Below, in pieces: positions 1-4,903 of a DNA stretch of 5,241 nt. Each line of letters opens with the position of its first letter. Position 1 is the stretch's first letter. The translations under genes and the position numbers were made by a program. The stretch spans positions 1 through 5,241 of the forward strand of contig WBUW01000246.1 of the NCBI GenBank assembly GCA_008933495.1. The letters are read 5' to 3'. Under the pieces are notes generated by a model. The model was not told where the DNA came from and ran no database searches. It worked only from the letters and a program-made list of their open reading frames with translations. The stretch comes from Pseudorhodoplanes sp. GTDB lineage: Bacteria > Pseudomonadota > Alphaproteobacteria > Rhizobiales > Xanthobacteraceae.

Positions 1-779
1 GTCCCGTATTCAACCGCGTAATAGCCGGCCTTGCGCAGCAGCCGCTCTATGGTGCGGGCGGAGAAATAATGGATATGCGGGCTCATGAAGCGGTCGTGGT
101 TCGGCGGCAGCGAGGAAAAGTCGGCCACGTCCGGCACCTCGATGAAGACAAGGCCGGTATCCGACAAATCGCGCCGCACCTCGGCAAGAAAAGTCAGCGG
201 ATCGAGGATGTGCTCGAGCACATGCACCATGGTGATCAGATCGAAGGTGCGGCCGAACATTCCGCTCCTGTAGGCGCAGCCTTTCACCGGCACGCCGACG
301 CGGCGCTGCGCCACCTCGGCGAAACGCACCGTCGGCTCCACCCCGGCGCCGCCCCATCCCGGATGCTCGTCGCGGAACATCTTGATCAGCATGCCGGCGC
401 TGCAACCGATGTCGAGGATCGCCGGGTTCTTGCGCGCCTCCAGATGGCGCGCCACCCGCGGCTTCAGCCAGGTGACCTTCTCGTAATTTTCCGATTCTTC
501 TTTCGGGATCGACAGGATTCGGTCGAAAAACTCGTCCGGCGTCATCGTTTCCCGCAGGCTGTGGCGGCGATAGCGCTCGGTGTACAGCGCCGTAACGTCG
601 TCCTCGTCAAGCCGGGGATCGTGATAGGCGAGCCCGCACGCGCTGCAGGATTTCCAGGCGCGCGTCACGCCGGCATATTTCTCCGGATCGATATAGGCGA
701 GGTATTCGTCTTCGAAATCCTGGAGGTCGATCACCTCGGCCTTGTCCGATCCGCAGAGATAGCAATTGACGTGTTTCAT
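1..779 (-). CDS. Class I SAM-dependent methyltransferase with N-terminal Cys4 zinc-type motif (3' end outside window)
   Basis: The frame reads from ATG at 779 to the window edge, giving 259 residues with no stop, so the C-terminus is missing. Two CxxC pairs (C6/C9 and C45/C48) form a probable zinc-binding N-terminal module, as in many methyltransferases of sugar and surface-polysaccharide clusters. The SAM-binding motif I is ILDIGCSAG at residues 121-129, the acidic end of strand 2 is E148 in GVEP, and a VLEHILDP segment follows at 187-194. The late motif PHIHYFS (234-240) is typical of this group. The start overlaps the stop of the upstream gene (ATGA), and GAGGAA sits 8 nt before it, so translational coupling is likely. 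By family and context it should methylate a sugar, sugar nucleotide or glycan. The substrate cannot be read from the sequence. Confidence 0.88.
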   Translation of the reverse strand, partial: MKHVNCYLCGSDKAEVIDLQDFEDEYLAYIDPEKYAGVTRAWKSCSACGLAYHDPRLDEDDVTALYTERYRRHSLRETMTPDEFFDRILSIPKEESENYEKVTWLKPRVARHLEARKNPAILDIGCSAGMLIKMFRDEHPGWGGAGVEPTVRFAEVAQRRVGVPVKGCAYRSGMFGRTFDLITMVHVLEHILDPLTFLAEVRRDLSDTGLVFIEVPDVADFSSLPPNHDRFMSPHIHYFSARTIERLLRKAGYYAVEYG

Positions 780-2986
780 CCCGCCCGTTCCTCGATGCAA
801 TCCAACAGGCGCCCCATGGCCGGCGGATTGCGCAGCAGAAATTCATCGCGCTGTCGCGACAGCGAAGGGTCCCGCCAGGGACCTTCGTCAAGCGCCTCGG
901 CAAAACGCTCGCGGAAATCCGCTCGGGCCGGATTGACGAACACGGTGTTGTAGCCGTCCGACTGCGACCGCTCGCCGGCTTCGTCGTAATGCTTCTGATG
1001 ATAGTCGGTGCAATCGATGAAGCGGCCGACCGGCGAGACGAAGATCGTGGTCGTGGTGTTGGGAATGACGATCCGGCTGGCCAGCGCGCACAGCACTTCC
1101 GGATGCAGGAAGCTGAGCTGCACCGCCGGAGCGGCGAGCGCCGCCATCGCCTCCTTGAACCACTTCTCGTTCACGGCGCGGGGATGTGGGCGCACGAGAA
1201 TGCTCGCCTGCGGCCGCAACGCCCGCAGCGTCTCGACGGCCTGGATGAAGCTTCGTTCGGCGGAATCGGCGACGCGCAGGAAATTCGAGGAGAACGACTT
1301 CGGCGCAAACACCGCGTAGACGTTTTCGGAATCCATGCCCTGCGCGCGAAGACTGGCGCGCGCCTGCGCGACTTCCTCGTCAATCAAAGCGCGCCACTCC
1401 GGCAGCAGGTTGGGCAGCCCGATACGATGGGCGCGCGCAAGATCGACCCGGCCCCAGCGCTGCATCGTCTTCAGGTAGGTATCCTGGCGATCGTGATAGT
1501 GGAAAAAGCCGTCATGATCGCGGCCGAGCAGCCGTTCCAGCCACGACACATGGCCCTCCGACGAGGAGATCAGCGACTCGAAGCGCGGCATGATGTTAAC
1601 CTTCACGCCCTCGTCCGGCTGCCGGCTGCGCACCAGCACGATGCCGCGTCCGCCGACCAGCCGGTTGACGACATAGAGTATCGCGTAAGGAAATTCGCTG
1701 AACTGCCGGCCGTGGATCACCGTGCTGCCGGGCCGGCCAGCATGGCGCTCGGATTTGCGCGCATCGCCGCGTGGCTGGTTGCACGGCCCGGCGATCCGGT
1801 TCTTGCGGGTGCGGTCGAAGACATGCAACGCGCCGCAGCGATCGAGCCCCTTCTTCAGGGTCGGGTTGGCGAGAATGAAATCGTGGTTTTTGCCCGAGAA
1901 GGTGACGAAGCGGATATCGAAGTCCGGCCGCAGGCGCTTCAGCGCCATCGCGGCCGGAAGATAACTGTCGAAATCGATCAGCTGGTCGGAGAGAAGAAAG
2001 ACGACGCGGCGGCCGTTCGCCGCCGCCTGCGCAACGTTCGCGCGCCGCGCAACTGTCTCGGCCATCAGCCAGGGCGCCACCAGTTGCGCGACGAGCGGGC
2101 CCGCGAGCGGCAGCCGCGCCATCCGCCCGAGCAGGATGCGCAGCCCGGTCTGGCCGTCGTAATAGCTGCGCACGTCGCTGTCGCTCAACGCGCCGAGCCG
2201 CTCCTTCACCATGTCGCGCAGCTGACCGATATGCCGCCGCACCAGGCCGCGATGCACGCCCGGCCCGCGCAGAAACAATTCGCGTTCCGCCCATTCCGCA
2301 TTGCGCCCGAGCGCCCGGTAGGCGGCGAGCTGCAACTTGCGCGGAAGCCAGTGCAGGAACCAGGTGCGCGTGTGGGTGTCGTAGGGCGTCAGCCGATGCG
2401 GCGCCTGGTGCACGGCGATGCCGCCTTCGCGCAGCACGCGCCCGGCCTCGCTGTAATAGGAATCGAGCAGCGCCGGCTCGACATGCTCCACGACCTGCTG
2501 GCTGAACAGCAAATCCTGCGACGCATCGTCGAACGGCAGCCGCTTGCCGTCATAGAGCGCGAACACGTCGTCGCGATAACCGGCATGCCTGCGCAGCCAC
2601 GCATTCCAGGCCAGGCAGTCCGGCACGATGTTGACGCCGCGGATACCGGTGAAGCCGAGCGCGTGCAGATAAAGCGTGTTCAACCCTGCGCCGCAGCCAT
2701 GGTCGACGCCCGCTAGCTCGCTACGCGCGCTCCCGCCGCTTGCCGCCTTCGCGCCCTCGACGATGCTGCGCAGGTGATAGGGCGGATCGGATTCGGTTTG
2801 GCGGCAAACCTGCAGGAAAGCCTGCCAGCATTCGGCCGCGAAGTCGCCGCTGTCGCGGTCGCTCTGCAGCGCCTTGAACATCGCCTTGATCGCGGGCCAG
2901 CCGCAAGAGGCCGGCTTGGCCATCGATTGCGGCAGCGGATTCTCCATTGCTGCCGCAGGACGGGTGAATCCGGCAATGCCGCTCAC
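776..2986 (-). CDS. Two-domain protein: SAM-dependent methyltransferase fused to a GT-B-like glycan-enzyme domain
   Basis: It has 736 residues. The N-terminal half is a class I methyltransferase: motif I is VDHGCGAG at 94-101, GVNIVPD follows at 117-123, and LPFDDASQDLLFSQQVVEHVEP at 150-171 is the usual post-motif region. The C-terminal half (about 326-730) begins with a hydrophobic strand RRVVFLLSDQ. It later carries a second Rossmann-like start at YAVFAPKSFSS (557-567), the motif ILVRPHPR (596-603) and NTTTTIF (643-649). The RPHP motif and its layout recall GT-B enzymes such as capsule and CDP-glycerol-polymer transferases, but I do not recognise an exact family, and transferase activity is inferred. 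No membrane segment or signal peptide is evident, so it is probably cytoplasmic. The start taken is GTG at 2986; ATG at 2947 is an alternative, and neither has a strong ribosome site. The stop overlaps the next methyltransferase start. Confidence 0.85.
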   Translation of the reverse strand: MSGIAGFTRPAAAMENPLPQSMAKPASCGWPAIKAMFKALQSDRDSGDFAAECWQAFLQVCRQTESDPPYHLRSIVEGAKAASGGSARSELAGVDHGCGAGLNTLYLHALGFTGIRGVNIVPDCLAWNAWLRRHAGYRDDVFALYDGKRLPFDDASQDLLFSQQVVEHVEPALLDSYYSEAGRVLREGGIAVHQAPHRLTPYDTHTRTWFLHWLPRKLQLAAYRALGRNAEWAERELFLRGPGVHRGLVRRHIGQLRDMVKERLGALSDSDVRSYYDGQTGLRILLGRMARLPLAGPLVAQLVAPWLMAETVARRANVAQAAANGRRVVFLLSDQLIDFDSYLPAAMALKRLRPDFDIRFVTFSGKNHDFILANPTLKKGLDRCGALHVFDRTRKNRIAGPCNQPRGDARKSERHAGRPGSTVIHGRQFSEFPYAILYVVNRLVGGRGIVLVRSRQPDEGVKVNIMPRFESLISSSEGHVSWLERLLGRDHDGFFHYHDRQDTYLKTMQRWGRVDLARAHRIGLPNLLPEWRALIDEEVAQARASLRAQGMDSENVYAVFAPKSFSSNFLRVADSAERSFIQAVETLRALRPQASILVRPHPRAVNEKWFKEAMAALAAPAVQLSFLHPEVLCALASRIVIPNTTTTIFVSPVGRFIDCTDYHQKHYDEAGERSQSDGYNTVFVNPARADFRERFAEALDEGPWRDPSLSRQRDEFLLRNPPAMGRLLDCIEERAG
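788..793 (-). promoter_or_regulatory. Ribosome binding site of the zinc-motif methyltransferase gene
   Basis: GAGGAA on the minus strand lies 8 nt upstream of the ATG at 779, inside the last codons of the upstream gene. It supports this start and allows independent initiation as well as coupled re-initiation at the ATGA overlap. Confidence 0.6.
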
Positions 2987-3099
2987 CCCGCACGATCCCG
3001 TTCAAATCCGGCGCCCCGCCCGCAGGCGAAGCACACAATGCAGCGCGTCACAGTCTTTCGTTGTTGACCGGTGGCGAAAGTGCGCCCCGGCATCCTTCA

Positions 3100-3139
3100 C
3101 CCGTTGCGTCCACCGCGTTCAGCGGATGAACAAAACGGG
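3100..3139. repeat. Nested inverted repeat around the gap palindrome
   Basis: CCCGTT at 3100-3105 is complementary to AACGGG at 3134-3139 and encloses the GTTCA/TGAAC arms at 3117-3121 and 3127-3131. In the minus-strand transcript this could fold into a two-part stem. No U-run follows it, so it is not a standard intrinsic terminator. Confidence 0.4.
3117..3131. promoter_or_regulatory. Palindrome GTTCA-N5-TGAAC, possible third operator
   Basis: GTTCAGCGGATGAAC has the same 5-bp half-sites and the same 5-bp spacing as the two identical palindromes upstream of the regulator gene; only the central bases differ. It lies just downstream of the NusG-like stop and about 130 bp before the methyltransferase/GT start. 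Its role as a binding site of the encoded regulator is inference; it can also form a hairpin in RNA. Confidence 0.4.
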
Positions 3140-3168
3140 CCTCGCTTCTCCCGCTCCGGCCGGTGGCT

Positions 3169-3747
3169 TCACCTGGCGGCGCGGGCCATGGCGACCTTGA
3201 GCCGCCCGTTCTTTCCTTCCATCGGTGCCGGACGTCGCGGCCCGTCCATGCACGGCATCACCGCGCGAGCCGACACCTCGACGAAAACTTGACGACCCAT
3301 CAGGGCAAGCAACGCGATCACCCTGTCTTCATCCCGCTGCGCTTCGAAAATCGCCTCATAATCGGCAAACGGGCCGCTGTCGATGCGGATACGGTCGCCG
3401 CGCACGAGCGCGATATGCCGTGTCAGCACGACATAACCGCTCTCGTCTTCGTGCGCGCGGATGGTTTCGACCACCGCGTCCGGCACCGGCGTGGGATGCA
3501 GACCGCTGCGCACGAGATCGACCACGCCCCGCGTAGAGCGGATCGCGCGCCATCGCGGATCGGCCGCGTTGAACGCGACAAATAGATAACGCGGGAATAG
3601 CGCCGCCGGTACCATTTCGACGCGCCGCGCATGGCTGCGGCGCCTGCGATATAGCGGACAGAACACCTCGAAACGCTGCCGCTCGAGGTTCTCCTGCGCA
3701 ACCCTTTCATGACACGGCTGCGTGTAGACGACGTACCAGTTCTTCAT
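3169..3747 (-). CDS. NusG-family specialised transcription elongation/antitermination protein (RfaH/LoaP-like role)
   Basis: It has 192 residues. MKNWYVVYTQPCHERVAQENLE at the start is the classic opening of the NGN domain (about 3-95), with FPRYLFVAF (51-59) and the STRGVVDLV segment (71-79). A KOW-type C-terminal domain follows at about 113-165: VRGDRIRIDSGPFADYEAIFE, then a GRQVFVEV strand. The domain order and length fit NusG paralogues. Such paralogues located in polysaccharide loci usually help RNA polymerase read through long operons, which is the inferred role here. The frame stays open upstream to 4011, but that stretch overlaps the regulator gene and has no NusG similarity, so ATG 3747 is the start. 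It overlaps the regulator stop as ATGA; the ribosome site is weak (CAGG), which fits coupled translation. Confidence 0.92.
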   Translation of the reverse strand: MKNWYVVYTQPCHERVAQENLERQRFEVFCPLYRRRRSHARRVEMVPAALFPRYLFVAFNAADPRWRAIRSTRGVVDLVRSGLHPTPVPDAVVETIRAHEDESGYVVLTRHIALVRGDRIRIDSGPFADYEAIFEAQRDEDRVIALLALMGRQVFVEVSARAVMPCMDGPRRPAPMEGKNGRLKVAMARAAR

Positions 3748-4418
3748 TCTGCGGCCTGACTGGTTGCGACACACGCGGCATTCCTGGCCAACGAATGCTG
3801 TAGCAGGCGCGGCACTATCACTCGCCCGCCCTCGAATTGCTGCTCCATCGCCTTGAACACTGCCCCCGATTCTGTAAGGCTTGTCACGATGACAACATCG
3901 ATCTCGCCGCATTCGCCGAGCGTTGCGTGGACCGGGATGCCGTAGAATTTCGATCCGGCCCGTTCTGGGTCGATGATGGTCACGAGCTTTACTGGATGAT
4001 CGTACGCGCAAAGCTGCCCAACCTCGGCGAGATCGGAGACTCCGGCAAAGGCGATACGCCTATGACCGTTAGCAGCGCACTCGGCCAGCAGCGCCGACAT
4101 CTCATCGCGTGCGCGGCGGAAGAAATTGAACGACGCGGAAAGGTATTGTCCGGTCAGCCGCGTCTTTTCCATAAAGCCCCGCGGAGTAAGGTAATAAACA
4201 TAGCGTCGTCGAGGCACCTGCTGGATCTTTATCAGCCCTTTGCGCACGCATCGGCGCAAATACGCATTGGTAAGCCCTAGCGCCACGCCGAGTTCAGTCG
4301 AGATGTGCCGTTGCGAAACGTTTTTATCGTGCTCGACGGCGGTCAGGACGCCGAGCAGGATTTCATCCTTAATGGCGAAAGCTCCATCTTTATCCCTATT
4401 CCGGGCACTGTTAGCCAT
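3744..4418 (-). CDS. Winged-helix transcriptional regulator, MarR/EPS-associated type, with Rossmann-like C-terminal domain
   Basis: It has 224 residues. The N-terminal domain (about 15-95) is a winged helix: SQRHISTELGVALGLTNAYL (35-54) forms the helix-turn-helix, followed by RRCVRKGLIKIQQVPRRRYVYYLTPRGF, ending in a typical wing. This pattern matches the EPS-associated MarR-type regulators found near exopolysaccharide genes. The C-terminal part (about 119-205) looks like a Rossmann-type fold: RRIAFAGVSDLAEVG, then VKLVTIIDPE, a GIPV turn and IDVVIVTSL. This layout resembles nucleotide- or sugar-nucleotide-sensing domains, so ligand control is plausible but unproven. ATG 4418 is preceded by only a weak GAGCG ribosome site. 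A palindrome over its predicted promoter suggests autoregulation. The stop overlaps the NusG-like start. Confidence 0.88.
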   Translation of the reverse strand: MANSARNRDKDGAFAIKDEILLGVLTAVEHDKNVSQRHISTELGVALGLTNAYLRRCVRKGLIKIQQVPRRRYVYYLTPRGFMEKTRLTGQYLSASFNFFRRARDEMSALLAECAANGHRRIAFAGVSDLAEVGQLCAYDHPVKLVTIIDPERAGSKFYGIPVHATLGECGEIDVVIVTSLTESGAVFKAMEQQFEGGRVIVPRLLQHSLARNAACVATSQAAE

Positions 4419-4452
4419 GCGCTCGATTTCGTAACCCGTTCGATTTTTAAAT

Positions 4453-4467
4453 GTTCATATCATGAAC
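4453..4467. promoter_or_regulatory. Palindromic operator candidate, site 1
   Basis: GTTCATATCATGAAC has perfect 6-bp arms (GTTCAT/ATGAAC) around ATC. It overlaps the predicted -10 element of the regulator promoter, the usual position for a repressor site. The encoded winged-helix protein is the natural candidate to bind it; this is inference. Confidence 0.6.
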
Positions 4468-4482
4468 TATAAGATTTGTCAC
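4454..4482 (-). promoter_or_regulatory. Sigma70-like promoter of the regulator/NusG-like operon
   Basis: On the minus strand, GTGACA (-35, plus positions 4477-4482, 5 of 6 consensus bases) is followed after exactly 17 nt by TATGAA (-10, 4454-4459, 4 of 6). Transcription would start near 4447, leaving a leader of about 30 nt before ATG 4418. The -10 is covered by palindrome site 1. The equivalent -35 in repeat copy 2 is degraded (GGGGCA). Confidence 0.5.
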
Positions 4483-4559
4483 TTAGTTTTTAATTCTCGT
4501 CGATCTCTCGCGGGGATATGCCTTCGGTAGCCGGCAATAAGACGAACTGGCTGTCAATA

Positions 4560-4575
4560 ATGGTTGAATGGTTGA
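4560..4575 (+). repeat. Tandem 8-bp repeat ATGGTTGA x2
   Basis: Two exact adjacent copies of ATGGTTGA lie between the large repeats; the second copy contributes most of the -35 element TTGACG of the plus-strand promoter. Confidence 0.7.
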
Positions 4576-4600
4576 CGAAGAATTTAAATGTTCATATCAT
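4572..4600 (+). promoter_or_regulatory. Sigma70-like plus-strand promoter over operator site 2
   Basis: TTGACG (4572-4577, 5 of 6) and TATCAT (4595-4600, 5 of 6) are separated by 17 nt. The -10 lies inside palindrome site 2. The transcript would run toward the membrane protein gene with a leader of about 300 nt, or could be a separate small RNA. Copy 1 has no matching -35 in this direction. Confidence 0.5.
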
Positions 4601-4704
4601 GAACTATAAAGTTTGCCCCCTAGTTTTTGTGTTCTCGTCGATCTCTCGTAAGGATATGCCTTCGGTAGCCGGCCGGCAATAAGACGGAGTGGCGGTCAAC
4701 AATG
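4583..4704. repeat. Direct repeat, copy 2 (distal)
   Basis: This second copy of about 122 bp starts 137 bp after copy 1. It carries a duplicated CCGG (GCCGGCCGGC at 4668-4677) and one extra base near 4610-4620. The pattern of identical palindrome and diverged flanks suggests an old local duplication with selection on the palindrome. Confidence 0.9.
4590..4604. promoter_or_regulatory. Palindromic operator candidate, site 2
   Basis: It is identical in all 15 bases to site 1 and lies exactly 137 bp away, close to 13 helical turns. It overlaps the -10 of a plus-strand promoter candidate, so one dimeric regulator could control both directions, possibly by looping. Confidence 0.6.
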
Positions 4705-4750
4705 CTTGGCGGAGAACAAGTTAAATTTTCTCAAGATTTTGCAGACCAGT

Positions 4751-4799
4751 GAGACGCGGGTTTGGGTCGAGGACAATGTCCCGCCTTTGAGATCGTCTC
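4751..4799. repeat. Nested inverted repeat with inner palindrome
   Basis: GAGACG (4751-4756) pairs with CGTCTC (4794-4799), and GCGGG (4756-4760) pairs with CCCGC (4780-4784). Inside lies a perfect 11-bp palindrome, GGACAATGTCC (4771-4781). In a plus-strand leader this could fold into a bulged stem. No T-run follows, so it is not a simple terminator. Confidence 0.4.
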
Positions 4800-4806
4800 G
4801 GCGCTG

Positions 4807-4835
4807 CGGACAATATCAATAGAGTATAGAATAAT
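4807..4835 (+). promoter_or_regulatory. Weak alternative promoter for the membrane protein gene
   Basis: CGGACA (4807-4812, 4 of 6) and AATAAT (4830-4835, 5 of 6) are separated by 17 nt in an AT-rich stretch, about 60 nt before ATG 4904. The -10 falls in a short AAT triplet run, where chance matches are easy. Confidence 0.3.
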
Positions 4836-4877
4836 AATAAACGTCCCCGGATGGAGAGCCAATAAAACCATACTCTA
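4820..4877. repeat. 8-bp inverted repeat with 42-bp spacing
   Basis: TAGAGTAT (4820-4827) is the exact reverse complement of ATACTCTA (4870-4877). The right arm ends 26 nt before ATG 4904. It could form a leader stem or a pair of half-sites; no function is evident. Confidence 0.4.
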
Positions 4878-4903
4878 CGGTGGCTAAACGAAAGTGAGAA
4901 TCA

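Larger units (their letters stand above)
2987..3168. other. Non-coding gap between the NusG-like gene and the methyltransferase/GT gene
   Basis: No credible gene is seen in these 182 bp; the open frames crossing it are shadows with no recognisable product. It contains a GTTCA-N5-TGAAC palindrome inside a larger inverted repeat. I see no hairpin followed by a T-run on either strand, so read-through of the minus-strand operon is possible. A separate promoter for the downstream enzymes cannot be excluded. Confidence 0.6.
4446..4562. repeat. Direct repeat, copy 1 (regulator-proximal)
   Basis: This copy of about 117 bp matches 4583-4704. The first 27 bp (4446-4472), holding the palindrome, are identical in both copies. 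Other shared blocks are TAGTTTTT, TTCTCGTCGATCTCTCG, GGATATGCCTTCGGTAGCCGG and CAATAAGACG. Differences are scattered substitutions, a 1-nt length change and the lack of an extra CCGG. Confidence 0.9.
4419..4903. other. Divergent, AT-rich intergenic region without a gene
   Basis: These 485 bp separate the minus-strand regulator operon from the plus-strand membrane protein gene. No coding frame with recognisable content is present. The region holds a pair of direct repeats of about 120 bp, two identical palindromes, candidate promoters in both directions and several smaller inverted repeats. It is visibly richer in A and T than the genes to its left. Confidence 0.75.

Noticed and set aside
69..953. 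Plus-strand open frame of 294 codons
   Set aside because: It lies opposite the zinc-motif methyltransferase and the end of its neighbour, and its translation shows no domain; an antisense shadow.
989..2716. Plus-strand open frame of 575 codons opposite the methyltransferase/GT gene
   Set aside because: It is antisense to a gene with clear domain motifs; its translation is rich in Arg, Ala, His and Gln with no recognisable family, as expected for the opposite strand of GC-rich coding DNA.
2966..2986. N-terminus MSGIAGF resembles the MCGIAGF start of class II glutamine amidotransferases (asparagine synthetase type)
   Set aside because: The catalytic Cys is replaced by Ser, the similarity stops after seven residues, and the downstream domain is a methyltransferase; probably chance, and the real start may be ATG 2947.
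3748..4011. 88-codon upstream extension of the NusG-like frame
   Set aside because: It overlaps the regulator gene in another frame, and NusG similarity begins exactly at the internal ATG 3747.
4419..4903. CRISPR array or mobile-element ends as an explanation of the direct repeats
   Set aside because: There are only two long units of about 120 bp abutting with little spacer, no transposase and no terminal inverted repeats with target duplications; a local duplication of regulatory DNA fits better.
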